Shown here in pieces: positions 15,661 to 24,388 of a stretch of 52,650 nucleotides of DNA. The position numbers were made by a program, and so were the translations under genes. How positions within the stretch are numbered: position 1 is the first letter of the stretch; the number at the start of each line of letters is the position of its first letter. The notes beneath the pieces are model-generated. The model saw only the letters and a list, made by a program, of their open reading frames with translations, did not search any database and was not told the origin of the DNA. Source of the DNA: Pseudomonadota bacterium (lineage in GTDB: Bacteria; Pseudomonadota; Gammaproteobacteria; Burkholderiales; Rhodocyclaceae); the NCBI GenBank assembly GCA_018262195.1, contig JAGTRS010000027.1:1-52650 (forward strand), in the 5' to 3' direction.

Positions 15661-16196
15661 GTGCTGATGTGGCTGGCCCACCACAAGCGCAGGCGGAGGC
15701 CGATTTCACTGGTGTAGCCGACGGAAACAGCGCGGATATTGCCAGCCGGGTCGACAATGACGAAGGTGGGAACGACGCGCGATCCGTATTGCTGAAAGGC
15801 TTGTGACTCGGAATCGGCCAGCGTTGGCCAAGTGTATTCCCTTTGCCGCATGGTTTCGGCAACCTTGGCGGTCGGCCCGGACTGAATCGCGACGGTGATG
15901 ACCGGCCAGTCTTCCGCTAGATTGGAGACGGTGCCCGACGTCGTCCTGCAGATACCGCACCACTCTGCCCAGAAATAGATCAGCCCGGCCTTGTCAGGAT
16001 GTTGCTGGCGCCATGTCGCCAGATTGAAGGTCGTTCCATCGACCAGTTGCCCGGCAAAATTGGGAGCGGGGCCACGCGGCGCATTACGTGTCTGCCAAGC
16101 CTGGAAAGCGGCGAACAGGACGATGAAAATCAGCGCTTCGATCGCCCAGCGCCGCCAGCGGGGCGGTTTCACGGCAGGAGGAGAAGTCTCGGTCAA
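15657..16196 (-). CDS. membrane-anchored thioredoxin-like protein, ScsD/TlpA type
   Basis: A 179-aa protein: one N-terminal membrane anchor (AIEALIFIVLFAAFQAW), then a thioredoxin fold with the redox motif WCGIC in YFWAEWCGICRTTSG and a cis-Pro segment VVPTFVIVD. WCxIC and the short length match ScsD-type protein disulfide oxidoreductases of the periplasm. It lies 12 bp after the ypfJ-like gene and overlaps the M23 peptidase by 4 bp. Confidence 0.88.
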   Translation of the reverse strand: MTETSPPAVKPPRWRRWAIEALIFIVLFAAFQAWQTRNAPRGPAPNFAGQLVDGTTFNLATWRQQHPDKAGLIYFWAEWCGICRTTSGTVSNLAEDWPVITVAIQSGPTAKVAETMRQREYTWPTLADSESQAFQQYGSRVVPTFVIVDPAGNIRAVSVGYTSEIGLRLRLWWASHIST

Positions 16197-16208
16197 GCGG
16201 TCGGCGGC

Positions 16209-17066
16209 TTAAAGGCGCTCGGCCTTGAAGGTGTTGCACTGATTCATGTCGCCGGTTTCAAAGCCTTTCCTGAACCAGCGGACGCGCTGCTCGGAACTGC
16301 CGTGCGTGAAGCTTTCCGGGACGATGCGGCCCTGTGCCTGTTGCTGCAGGCGGTCATCGCCGATGGCCGAGGCAGCGGTCAGCGCGGCTTCCAGATCACC
16401 CGGCTCAAGAACGCTCTTCATGGTATCGGTACGCTTGCCCCAGACGCCGGCCAGGCAGTCGGCCTGCAGTTCCATGCGCACGGACAGGGCGTTGCCTTCT
16501 GCCTTGCCCGCACGCTGGCGGGCTTGATGCACCTTGTCGGCAATGCCGAGCAGGTTCTGCACGTGATGGCCGACTTCATGGGCAACGACATAGGCCTGGG
16601 CGAACTCGCCCGGGGCCTTGAAGCGCTCCTTCAGTTCGCGATAGAAGGCAAGGTCGATGTAAACCTTGTGGTCGCCGGGGCAGTAGAACGGGCCCATCGC
16701 CGTTTGTCCGGTGCCGCAGGCGGTGGGGGTGGCGCCGGTAAACAGCACCAGCTTGGGGTTCTCGTACTGGCGGCCATTTTGCTGGAAAGCGGTGGTCCAC
16801 ACGTCCTCCGTCGAGGCCAGTACCTTGGAAACGAAAAGGGCGGTGTGATCGTTGGCCGGCGGCTTGTGGGCGGCTGGCGCTTCCTGCCGGGCCAGCGGCG
16901 TCTGTTCGATGAAACCGAGCAGGGTCATCGGGTTGATGCCGGTGAAGTAGCTGACGACCAGCGCCAGTGCGATGCCGCCGATGCCGACCCCGCCGCGACT
17001 TATGCCACCACCGCCGCCCCGGCGGTCTTCAACGTTGTCGCTTTCGCGGTAGTCATCCATACGCAT
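16209..17066 (-). CDS. ypfJ: neutral zinc metallopeptidase, YpfJ family
   Basis: A 285-aa protein. A Gly-rich N-terminal cytoplasmic tail is followed by one membrane helix (GIGGIALALVVSYFTGI), and a periplasmic domain with VVAHEVGHHVQNLLG, the HExxH zinc site, and MELQADCLAG with the third ligand. CGTGQTAMGPFYCP is the family's conserved disulfide loop. Biological substrate not established. It lies 9 bp after pyrF in the same operon. Confidence 0.92.
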   Translation of the reverse strand: MRMDDYRESDNVEDRRGGGGGISRGGVGIGGIALALVVSYFTGINPMTLLGFIEQTPLARQEAPAAHKPPANDHTALFVSKVLASTEDVWTTAFQQNGRQYENPKLVLFTGATPTACGTGQTAMGPFYCPGDHKVYIDLAFYRELKERFKAPGEFAQAYVVAHEVGHHVQNLLGIADKVHQARQRAGKAEGNALSVRMELQADCLAGVWGKRTDTMKSVLEPGDLEAALTAASAIGDDRLQQQAQGRIVPESFTHGSSEQRVRWFRKGFETGDMNQCNTFKAERL

Positions 17067-17075
17067 GGCAGTTCC

Positions 17076-17900
17076 TCAGCGGTAAAGGTTGATGGCGTCG
17101 CGGGTTTCGAGCGCTACCTTGCGGGCGGCGGCAGCGAAGTGTTCATCCTTGCCAGCGTAGAGAATGGCACGCGACGAGTTGATCATCAAGCCAGTGCCAT
17201 TGGCGGTACGGCCGGCGCGGACAGTGGCTTCGATGTCGCCACCCTGGGCGCCGATGCCCGGTACCAGCAGCGGCACGTCACCAACGATTTCGCGGACGCG
17301 GGCGATCTCTGCCGGGAAGGTGGCGCCGACGACCAGACTGATCTGGCCACTGCTGTTCCACTCACTGGAAGCGAGACGGGCAACGCGCTCGTACAGTTTT
17401 TCGCCGCCAACATCGAGGAATTGCAGGTCGGAACCGCCGGGATTGGAGGTTCGGCAGAGCAGGATGACACCCTTGTCCGGGTAGGCCAGGTAAGGATCAA
17501 CCGAATCGCGCCCCATGTAGGGGTTGACCGTGACAGCATCGGCCTTGTAACGCTCGAAGGCCTCAACGGCGTACTGCTCGGCAGTCGAACCGATGTCGCC
17601 GCGCTTGGAGTCGAGAATGACCGGGATGCCGGGATGCTTCTCGTGGATGTGGGCGATCAGCGCTTCCAGCTGGTCCTCGGCACGGCGGGCAGCGAAATAG
17701 GCGATCTGCGGCTTGAAGGAGCAGACGAGGTCGGCGGTGGCGTCGACGATGGCGGCGCAGAATTCGAAGATCGCGTCGTTGCGGCCCTTCAGGTGGGCGG
17801 GGAACTTGGCAGGATCAGGATCGAGGCCGACGCAGAGCAGGGAGTTGTTCTTCTGCCAGGCGGCATTCAGTTGGTCGATGAAGGTGGGCGAATTCGTCAT
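17076..17900 (-). CDS. pyrF: orotidine 5'-phosphate decarboxylase
   Basis: A 274-aa protein of the longer type 2 OMP decarboxylase family. The active-site motif is [18 protein letters not shown], with CVGLDPDP near the N-terminus and the phosphate-binding [10 protein letters not shown] towards the C-terminus. It catalyses the last step of UMP synthesis. The start codon overlaps the methyltransferase stop (ATGA), an unusual coupling of a pyrimidine gene to DNA modification. Confidence 0.97.
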   Translation of the reverse strand: MTNSPTFIDQLNAAWQKNNSLLCVGLDPDPAKFPAHLKGRNDAIFEFCAAIVDATADLVCSFKPQIAYFAARRAEDQLEALIAHIHEKHPGIPVILDSKRGDIGSTAEQYAVEAFERYKADAVTVNPYMGRDSVDPYLAYPDKGVILLCRTSNPGGSDLQFLDVGGEKLYERVARLASSEWNSSGQISLVVGATFPAEIARVREIVGDVPLLVPGIGAQGGDIEATVRAGRTANGTGLMINSSRAILYAGKDEHFAAAARKVALETRDAINLYR

Positions 17901-19066
17901 GCGGAATCCTTGGGTAGATAGCGGGAAAACTTGGCCGGCAGCAGACAGTTCTGCAGGCTGCGCTGGGTGAATATGAAGCGGCCATCGCAGATGAAGCCGA
18001 GTTGCTGCCAGTCGACTTCATTGTTCAGCATCATCGTGCATTCGATCAGGTCGCGCCGCGCGATCCGCCGGTTTTTCGGGAATAGCGCCAGGATCGAGCC
18101 GTCGAAAGCGTGGCAGTCATGCAGGAAAAAAGGTGCGGGCTTGCGCGTCCGTCCATTGACGTAGATGCGCGGGTGTTCGCTGATCGGGAAGGCACGACCC
18201 CATTGCCACCAGTTGCTTTCGTCGAACCGCCTGACCCGGCGGGCGAGCAGTTCGGCCTTGTGCTTGTCGAGATGCGGGTGCTTGATGCCATAGAGCATGC
18301 GGCGGGTTTCGCCGGTATCCACGGTTTTCGAATAAACGAATTCCATGTTGCCCTTGGGGTGTGAGTAAATCTGGTCGGCGCCGGAAACGGCCCCGACCTT
18401 GACATCGAAGACATCGGCAAAACGCACGCTGTGGTCATCGCGCAGGAACATCAGCTGCCCGTTGGCTTCAGTGAAGGTGCGGCCGTCCTCCATCAGGCGA
18501 TCCCGCCGCCCCTTTTCGAAACGGAAAATGGCGCAGTTCGGCGTGTGGTCGCCGAAGACCCGCACGTCGCCAGTTTCGTAGAAATGCGTGATGCTGCCTT
18601 GTTCGAACAGCCAGGCATTGAGCTTCTTGGCGGCCGTCAGCTTGATGAACTCGCGCGGCACGATGAAGACCAGCTCGCCGCCCGGCTTCAGGTGGCGGAT
18701 GCATTTTTCGATGAAGAAGAGGAAAAGGTTGCTGCGCCCGTCGAAAAGCTCCGACTTCAGCTGTTTTCTCGTGCTGGCAGCGACATCCTGCAGCCGTACG
18801 TAAGGCGGATTACCGATGATGGTGTCGAACTGCTCGCTCAGCGGGTAATCGAAAAAGTCGCGCACCAGCGACCCTTCCGGCGCGACGCGTTGGTCGATCT
18901 CGATGCCGACGCAGTCGGTACCGCGCTGACGCAGGGTGCTGAAGAAGGCGCCATCGCCAGCCGATGGCTCCAGCGTACGCCCCTTGTTCCTGCATAGGTC
19001 AAGCATGAAGGCCACCACGTTGGGCGGCGTGAAGACCTGGCCGAGTTGGGCGACATCGCGACTCAT
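17897..19066 (-). CDS. orphan N6-adenine DNA methyltransferase
   Basis: A 389-aa class I SAM-dependent enzyme. [17 protein letters not shown] and [11 protein letters not shown] (motif I, SAM binding) are followed by [10 protein letters not shown] (motif IV, N6-adenine catalytic). The C-terminal half is a target-recognition region of Eco57I/TaqI-like character. The ATG at 19066 begins at the conserved segment; upstream in-frame codons overlap the preceding gene. No restriction endonuclease is next to it. It sits between a 72-aa gene (2 bp gap) and pyrF (4 bp overlap), so it is a stable operon member rather than a mobile restriction island. Confidence 0.88.
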   Translation of the reverse strand: MSRDVAQLGQVFTPPNVVAFMLDLCRNKGRTLEPSAGDGAFFSTLRQRGTDCVGIEIDQRVAPEGSLVRDFFDYPLSEQFDTIIGNPPYVRLQDVAASTRKQLKSELFDGRSNLFLFFIEKCIRHLKPGGELVFIVPREFIKLTAAKKLNAWLFEQGSITHFYETGDVRVFGDHTPNCAIFRFEKGRRDRLMEDGRTFTEANGQLMFLRDDHSVRFADVFDVKVGAVSGADQIYSHPKGNMEFVYSKTVDTGETRRMLYGIKHPHLDKHKAELLARRVRRFDESNWWQWGRAFPISEHPRIYVNGRTRKPAPFFLHDCHAFDGSILALFPKNRRIARRDLIECTMMLNNEVDWQQLGFICDGRFIFTQRSLQNCLLPAKFSRYLPKDSA

Positions 19067-19068
19067 GC

Positions 19069-19287
19069 TCAGTGGTCGCTGTTGTCGGTGGGCGAAGTCC
19101 GGAAGGCAGCCGATTCCGACTGCTGTTCGCGGGCTTTTTTCTCCCAGTAGCGTTCGTTCTTGCTCTCGTCGGCAAAGCGGAAACGGCCGTAGAGCTCGCA
19201 GCCCTTCATGCCCGGATCGCACGGCAGGTTGTTGATCTTGGTGCAGCGATCAGCAACCTCGTGCGGGCAACCCCATCCGCCGGCCAT
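19069..19287 (-). CDS. conserved small cysteine-rich protein
   Basis: A 72-aa protein with CPHEVADRCTKINNLPCDPGMKGC, five cysteines in the first 30 residues, followed by CELYGRFRFAD. The pattern is conserved in betaproteobacterial hypothetical proteins, as far as I recall. Metal binding is possible. The charged C-terminus is probably disordered. It lies 4 bp after glnS and 2 bp before the methyltransferase. Confidence 0.75.
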   Translation of the reverse strand: MAGGWGCPHEVADRCTKINNLPCDPGMKGCELYGRFRFADESKNERYWEKKAREQQSESAAFRTSPTDNSDH

Positions 19288-19291
19288 TGCC

Positions 19292-21091
19292 TTAGCTCGC
19301 CTTGCCCCACGAATCCTTCAGCGTGACGGCCCGGTTGAATACCGGTGCCCCCGCCCTGGAGTCGACGCGGTCGGCCACAAAGTAGCCGTGGCGCTCGAAC
19401 TGGAATCGCTCTTCCGGCTGGGCATCGCGCAGACAAGGTTCGAGCTGGGCGGTAATCGTCTGGCAGGACTCCGTGTTCATGTCATCGAGGAAGTCGCGCT
19501 CCAGATCCGGTGCATCGCCTTCGCGGCGTGCGCCGGGGGCGGGCACCTTGAACAGGCGCTCGTAGAGGCGAATTTCGGCTTGATACGACTGGGCAGCAGA
19601 GACCCAGTGCAGATTGCCCTTGACCTTGACGCTGTCGGCGCCCGGCGTGCCGGACTTGGTGTCGGGCAGGTAGTTGCAATGCACGGCGATGACCTTGCCG
19701 TTTTCATCCTTGTCGCAACCGGTGCATTCGACGATGTAGCCGTACTTCAGGCGGGCCATGTTGCCCGGGAACAGGCGGCGATAACCCTTGCTCGGGACTT
19801 CCATGAAGTCTTCGCCTTCGATCCACAGTTCTCGGCTGAAAGGCATGGAACGCTGGCCGAGTTCAGGATGCAGCGGGTGATTCGGTGCAAAGCATTCCTC
19901 GACCTGGCCTTCCGGGTAGTTGTCGATGATCAGCTTGACCGGGTCGAGCACGGCAACGCGGCGCTGGTCGGACTCGTTCATCACCTCGCGCATGGCGTCT
20001 TCAAACAGCACGTAGTCGATCAGCGAATCGTTCTTCGAGACACCGATACGCTCTGCAAACAGGCGGAAGCCTTCGGCCGAATAGCCACGGCGGCGGGCGC
20101 CGACCAGGGTCGGCATGCGCGGATCGTCCCAGCCGGTGACGTGTTTTTCATCGACGAGCTGGATCAGCTTGCGCTTGGAGAGCACGACGTAGGTCAGGTT
20201 GAGGCGCGAGAACTCGATCTGCTGCGGCAGCGGGCGCTGCATCAGGCCGGCTTCGGCCAGGCGCTCGAGCAGCCAGTCGTAGAACGGGCGCTGGTCTTCG
20301 AATTCGAGTGTGCAGATCGAATGCGTGATGTTTTCCAGTGCATCCTCGATCGGATGGGCGAAGGTGTACATCGGATACACGCAGTACTTGTCGCCGGTGT
20401 TGTGGTGCGTGGCGTGGCGGATGCGGTAGATGGCCGGGTCGCGCAGGTTGATGTTGGGCGCGGCCATGTCGATCTTGGCGCGCAGGATGTGGGCGCCATC
20501 GGCGAACTCACCGGCCTGCATGCGCTTGAACAGATCCATGTTCTCGGCGACGGATCGGTCGCGGAACGGCGAGTTCTTTCCGGGCTGGGTCAGGGTGCCG
20601 CGATTGGCGCGCATCTCGTCGGCCGACTGGCTATCGACGTAGGCGTGGCCGGCGCTGATCAGTGCCTCGGCGCACTGCAGCATCCAGTCGAAATAATTCG
20701 ATGCGTAGTAAAGATTGGTTTCGCCCGCCTGCTCCCACGAGCAACCCAGCCATTTGACGGCATCGATGATCGAATCGACGTACTCCTGGTCTTCCTTCTC
20801 CGGGTTGGTATCGTCGAAACGCAAGTGGCAGCGGCCGCCGTACTGCTGGGCAAGGCCGAAATTGAGCAGGATGGATTTGGCATGGCCGAAGTGCAGGTAG
20901 CCGTTCGGCTCGGGCGGGAAGCGGGTGCGCAGTTTGGCCGGGTCGAGCGGGGCGGCAGCGTGGTCGGCGGCGATACCGGGGTGGCCGGCCCAATGGCGTT
21001 GGGCGTGCTTGCCGGCAGCAAGGTCGGCTTCGACGATGTTCTTGATGAAATTGGCGGCGGGGGCGACTTCGGGTTTATTGGGGCTGCTCAC
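19292..21091 (-). CDS. glnS: glutaminyl-tRNA synthetase
   Basis: A 599-aa class I synthetase. FPPEPNGYLHFGHAKSI is the HIGH motif and VVLSKRKL the KMSKS-like loop. RFDDTNPEKED is the GlnRS/GluRS tRNA acceptor-binding segment, and the C-terminal beta-barrels carry the anticodon-binding region. It charges tRNA-Gln directly. It heads a likely seven-gene minus-strand operon through to the M23 peptidase, with all gaps at or below 12 bp. Confidence 0.97.
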   Translation of the reverse strand: MSSPNKPEVAPAANFIKNIVEADLAAGKHAQRHWAGHPGIAADHAAAPLDPAKLRTRFPPEPNGYLHFGHAKSILLNFGLAQQYGGRCHLRFDDTNPEKEDQEYVDSIIDAVKWLGCSWEQAGETNLYYASNYFDWMLQCAEALISAGHAYVDSQSADEMRANRGTLTQPGKNSPFRDRSVAENMDLFKRMQAGEFADGAHILRAKIDMAAPNINLRDPAIYRIRHATHHNTGDKYCVYPMYTFAHPIEDALENITHSICTLEFEDQRPFYDWLLERLAEAGLMQRPLPQQIEFSRLNLTYVVLSKRKLIQLVDEKHVTGWDDPRMPTLVGARRRGYSAEGFRLFAERIGVSKNDSLIDYVLFEDAMREVMNESDQRRVAVLDPVKLIIDNYPEGQVEECFAPNHPLHPELGQRSMPFSRELWIEGEDFMEVPSKGYRRLFPGNMARLKYGYIVECTGCDKDENGKVIAVHCNYLPDTKSGTPGADSVKVKGNLHWVSAAQSYQAEIRLYERLFKVPAPGARREGDAPDLERDFLDDMNTESCQTITAQLEPCLRDAQPEERFQFERHGYFVADRVDSRAGAPVFNRAVTLKDSWGKAS

Positions 21092-21159
21092 GGTAAAACC
21101 TCGTTGATTAAGCGCGCTATTTTAACCGCCAGTGACCACCAAGGCAGTAGAATTCGCCC

Positions 21160-21567
21160 ATGTCTGCCCTGCACCATCTTTCTGCGCTCAATTTCCTCGC
21201 TGTCGGCCTCGGCGCGGCCTTTGGCGCCTGGTCGCGCTGGCTGCTCGGGCTGGCCCTGAACCCGCTATTTGTTGCGCTGCCGCTCGGTACGCTGGCGGCC
21301 AACGTGATCGGTGGTTATCTGGTTGGCGTGGCGGTCGGGCTGTTTCACCTCAACACGCATTTCCCGCTGGCCTGGAAGCTGTTTGCGATCACCGGTTTTC
21401 TCGGTGGATTGACGACCTTTTCCACCTTCTCGGCCGAAGTGGTCGAGCGCCTGCTGGCTGGCCAGCCGGCTTGGGCCATTGGCCTGGCGTCAGTGCATCT
21501 GGCCGGCTCCCTGACCGCAACTTATCTCGGTTTGCTGACTGTCGGCGCAACGCGAATCTGGGCCTGA
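21160..21567 (+). CDS. crcB: fluoride ion channel CrcB (Fluc)
   Basis: A 135-aa protein with four membrane helices. GAAFGAWSRWLLGL, GTLAANVIGGYLVG and the central GFLGGLTTFSTFSAEV, the Na+/F- signature with the Phe box, identify the Fluc family. It works as a dual-topology dimer that exports fluoride. I looked for a fluoride riboswitch in the 68-bp leader between it and glnS and did not see one. Confidence 0.95.
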   Translation: MSALHHLSALNFLAVGLGAAFGAWSRWLLGLALNPLFVALPLGTLAANVIGGYLVGVAVGLFHLNTHFPLAWKLFAITGFLGGLTTFSTFSAEVVERLLAGQPAWAIGLASVHLAGSLTATYLGLLTVGATRIWA

Positions 21568-21604
21568 TCCTGGAATCATCAGCAGCAGCCTGGCTGAGCT
21601 GCTT

Positions 21605-22429
21605 TTACTTACTTGCAAAAGCCGGCGACAGCCGTCCGAGGAAATTTTCAACAGCTGCCGTGTAGGCCGGATCTGCGCCAAGCTGCGCATTTATATCGCC
21701 GTGCGTCTTGTCCAGCGGCAGGACTTCGGCCAGACCGCCCAGCCCGACTGCCTTGGCAGCGAAGGCCCAGGCTTGTGGGCAAGCCTCTTCGCGACGGTTG
21801 GAGCAGACAGCGAGAATCGGTGCTGTGGCATGCCGTAACTGATGAAAGGGCGAGGCCGCTGCCCAGTCTGCCGGGGAGCTGCCGAAGGCCCGGTCGTAAA
21901 GCCGGAAATGGCGGGCATTCATGATCGCCGGCACATCCAGCGCGCCACTGTCGAGCAATACGAAACCCAGTGGCGTCTTTGCTCCCGCTTCGGCCAGCAG
22001 CTCAGGTCGTGCGGCGAGCAGTGCGATCAGATGCGCGCCGGCCGAATGCCCCATCAATACAATATTGCTGCGATCCACGCCCAGTCTGGCTGAGTTTTTC
22101 TCGATGTAGGCCAGCGCCCGTGCCACGTCGCGCGCCTGCTCCAGCGGCGGCGCCTTGGGTTGCATGCGGTAGTTGATGCTGACGAAGGCAATGCCACGCG
22201 GTAACCAGCGTTCCACCTTGTTATCGACTACCCGGCCCATCTCCTTGTCGCCGCGAATCCAGCCGCCACCGTGCACCATCAGAATCAACGGCGCAGACTG
22301 GGTGCCCGGTGGGGCATGCAGGTCAAAGCGCTGTTCGGGCTCGGGGCCGTAAGCCGCATCGCTCAGGCTTGGGGCTGCATTGGCGCAGGCGACGAAGCCG
22401 GCAAGAAGCAGGGTAGAAAGCAGTCGCAT
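21605..22429 (-). CDS. secreted alpha/beta hydrolase (esterase/lipase-like)
   Basis: A 274-aa protein with signal peptide (MRLLSTLLLAGFVACANA). MVHGGGWIRGDK is the HGGGW oxyanion-hole motif of the hormone-sensitive-lipase/arylformamidase-like group, and LMGHSAGAHL holds the nucleophile Ser. LDKTHGDIN supplies the likely catalytic His. Carboxyl-ester hydrolysis in the periplasm is expected, with unknown substrate. Confidence 0.87.
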   Translation of the reverse strand: MRLLSTLLLAGFVACANAAPSLSDAAYGPEPEQRFDLHAPPGTQSAPLILMVHGGGWIRGDKEMGRVVDNKVERWLPRGIAFVSINYRMQPKAPPLEQARDVARALAYIEKNSARLGVDRSNIVLMGHSAGAHLIALLAARPELLAEAGAKTPLGFVLLDSGALDVPAIMNARHFRLYDRAFGSSPADWAAASPFHQLRHATAPILAVCSNRREEACPQAWAFAAKAVGLGGLAEVLPLDKTHGDINAQLGADPAYTAAVENFLGRLSPAFASK

Positions 22430-22451
22430 GGTGGATTCCCTTCTATCAATG

Positions 22452-23072
22452 TCAGCCGGCGCCGAGCGCCGTTCGCAAGGCACGGCCGCCAGTCGGGGTC
22501 AGTAACAGCCCGAGCGCCCCGCAATTGAGCAGGACGGTGGCCCAGAAGACGATCAGGAACGAGGGTTTGGACGACTTGTGGCGCAGACGGTATTGCGCCA
22601 GCAGCGCCCCCGGCCAGCCGCCGAGCAGGGCCAGCAGATGCAGTGTGTTTTCGGCGATGCGCCAGCGACCATCGCGCGCCGCCGATTTGTCCAGCGCGTA
22701 GGCAATGAAGGCGGTAATGCTGATCGCCGCGTAGAAGGCCAGCAACAGGGGGTGCATCTTGCCGGCGATGGCGGCGGCACTCAAAAAGGCAAAAAAGAAA
22801 CTGGCCAGTACCAGTGGCCAACGGCCCGGTCCCGCATCTGCGGTAACACGCTGGCGCCCGGTGCCGCGCACGAACTCGACCGCACTCGCCCGCAAGCGCC
22901 CTTGGTTGTCCTGCTGCAGTTCGTAGGTGACGATCTCCTCGCCGACCGGCCGCGGCTGGCGCCGGGCAAAAGCCTTGATGTGCAGGAAAACTGGCTCACC
23001 ACCACCATTGGGGGTAATGAAGCCGTAGCCCTGATCATCCTTCCAGTTGGTAATTCTTCCCTGAAACCGCAT
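22452..23072 (-). CDS. cold-shock domain / DUF1294 fusion membrane protein
   Basis: A 206-aa protein. The N-terminal CSD (residues 1-65) has RITNWKDDQGYGFITPNGGG and VFLHIKAF, the RNP1/RNP2-type nucleic-acid-binding strands. A basic linker (RGTGRQRV) leads to two helices and the C-terminal DUF1294 domain with YALDKSAAR and LLGGWPGALLAQ. This fusion is known in proteobacteria, but its role is unresolved; an RNA-binding domain tethered to the inner membrane. Confidence 0.88.
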   Translation of the reverse strand: MRFQGRITNWKDDQGYGFITPNGGGEPVFLHIKAFARRQPRPVGEEIVTYELQQDNQGRLRASAVEFVRGTGRQRVTADAGPGRWPLVLASFFFAFLSAAAIAGKMHPLLLAFYAAISITAFIAYALDKSAARDGRWRIAENTLHLLALLGGWPGALLAQYRLRHKSSKPSFLIVFWATVLLNCGALGLLLTPTGGRALRTALGAG

Positions 23073-23114
23073 GCCTGTCCGTGTCCTGAATAGTCAGGTG
23101 GCATTTTCCACGAT

Positions 23115-23732
23115 TCAGACCACGTAGAACAGGATGGCGATGAAATGCATCAAGCTGCCGGCGATCACGAACAGGTGCCAGATGCCGTGCCAGTGGCGGA
23201 ATCGCTCGTCAAAGGCAAAGAAGATGATGCCCACGGTGTAGAACACCCCGCCCGCCGCCAGCCACAAAAAGCCGGCCAGGCCGAGACTGGCCAGCAGCGG
23301 CTCGATGGCGACCAGCACGATCCAGCCCATCACTGCATAGATCACCAGCGACAGAATGCGTGCCTCCGAGCGTGGCTTGATCTCCTGCAACATGCCGATT
23401 GCCGCCAGCGCCCAGACGATGCCGAAAAGCCACCATCCCCACGCGCCGCGCAGACTGATCAGGCAGAACGGTGTGTAGCTGCCGGCGATCAGCAGGTAGA
23501 TCGAGAGATGATCCAGCTTGCGCAAGACCCGTTTCACCCGTCCGCGCACGCTGTGATAGATCGTCGAGATGCTGTACAGCATGACCAGCGTCACGCCATA
23601 GACAGCGACGCTGACCGTCTTCAGCAGATCGCCGCCAGCCGCGGCGACAACGATCAGCCAGATCGCACCGGTCAGCGCCAGCAGGGCGCCGCACAGGTGG
23701 GTCCAGGCGTTGAAACGTTCTCCGTAATACAT
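23115..23732 (-). CDS. hemolysin III family membrane protein (YqfA/TrhA-like)
   Basis: A 205-aa protein with seven predicted membrane helices. GERFNAWTHLCGALLAL at the N-terminus, SISTIYHSVRG, LDHLSIYLLIAGSYTPF and the C-terminal HWHGIWHLFVIAGSLMHF carry the conserved His/Ser/Asp residues of the PAQR/HlyIII superfamily, probably a metal site. The ATG at 23732 is chosen because MYYGERFN is the family start. Function in lipid or membrane homeostasis is inferred from the family. Confidence 0.9.
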   Translation of the reverse strand: MYYGERFNAWTHLCGALLALTGAIWLIVVAAAGGDLLKTVSVAVYGVTLVMLYSISTIYHSVRGRVKRVLRKLDHLSIYLLIAGSYTPFCLISLRGAWGWWLFGIVWALAAIGMLQEIKPRSEARILSLVIYAVMGWIVLVAIEPLLASLGLAGFLWLAAGGVFYTVGIIFFAFDERFRHWHGIWHLFVIAGSLMHFIAILFYVV

Positions 23733-23751
23733 CGTCAGTCTTTGCAAAAAG

Positions 23752-24201
23752 CTACAGTTGGGTTGCCAGGGCTGCGCTGCAATAGATTTCCAGCTGCTGG
23801 TCGTAGTCCGTGAAGTGGGCTTGCAGGGTCTGGTGGATGCGGTCGATACCTTCGATGGCCAGCACACAATTGCCATCTTCGGAAAACACCACCCGGATTT
23901 CCTTGAGCTGCAGTGCAATTTCCATGTGCGCCTGATTGTGGGCGATGCGATGAGCCGCAGGAGCCACTTCCTCCATGAACATCGATTCGATCACGTTATG
24001 TTTGAGCGTTGTCTCCACGAACGAGCGGATCAGTTGCTCGATATTTCCGTGGCAGACACCCCGCCGGTTGGGGGCACAATCGTTGCAATTGTCGATCTTC
24101 CCCTGCTGCGTACATTCGGACCGGATACGATCAACCAACTGCAGCATTCGTTCGTGATCCCGCCGGATCCTTTCGACTGCATTATCTCCATTCGATGGCA
24201 T
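23752..24201 (-). CDS. hemerythrin-like protein with four-cysteine insert
   Basis: A 149-aa four-helix protein with the full di-iron set: His16, His68-xxx-Glu72, His88-xxx-His92 and His129-xxxx-Asp134. Between helices A and B lies an insert with Cys30, Cys39, Cys42 and Cys50 (C-x8-C-x2-C-x7-C), not part of classical hemerythrins. Oxygen or NO binding/sensing is expected from the di-iron site; the cysteines may bind a metal or form disulfides. The ATG at 24201 follows AGGGAA. It is 19 bp upstream of the hemolysin III gene. Confidence 0.85.
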   Translation of the reverse strand: MPSNGDNAVERIRRDHERMLQLVDRIRSECTQQGKIDNCNDCAPNRRGVCHGNIEQLIRSFVETTLKHNVIESMFMEEVAPAAHRIAHNQAHMEIALQLKEIRVVFSEDGNCVLAIEGIDRIHQTLQAHFTDYDQQLEIYCSAALATQL

Positions 24202-24388
24202 GACTTGTTTCCCTTCCGAGAAAACTTGGTGTTCAGCGGCTATTTTCAAGAGTCACGGCGGTGCCCTGAAACTGAGTTCTTGCGACATTAACCCGGTTTC
24301 TTGCTCATCGCACTGGCTTTAGGTCGCATTGTTGGTGAACAGTTCAATGCGATCGTTTCCCAATGCAGGCTCATCCCAGTCGCCCAGG

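Noticed and set aside
15999..17921. 640-aa open frame on the plus strand
   Set aside because: It lies antisense to the thioredoxin, ypfJ-like and pyrF genes, all with clear family motifs; its composition is that of a high-GC shadow frame.
21092..21159. possible fluoride riboswitch in front of crcB
   Set aside because: The leader is only 68 bp and lacks the conserved GGNGAUGG and pseudoknot elements.
19208..21259. 683-aa open frame on the plus strand
   Set aside because: Antisense to glnS, which is unambiguous; no motif of its own.
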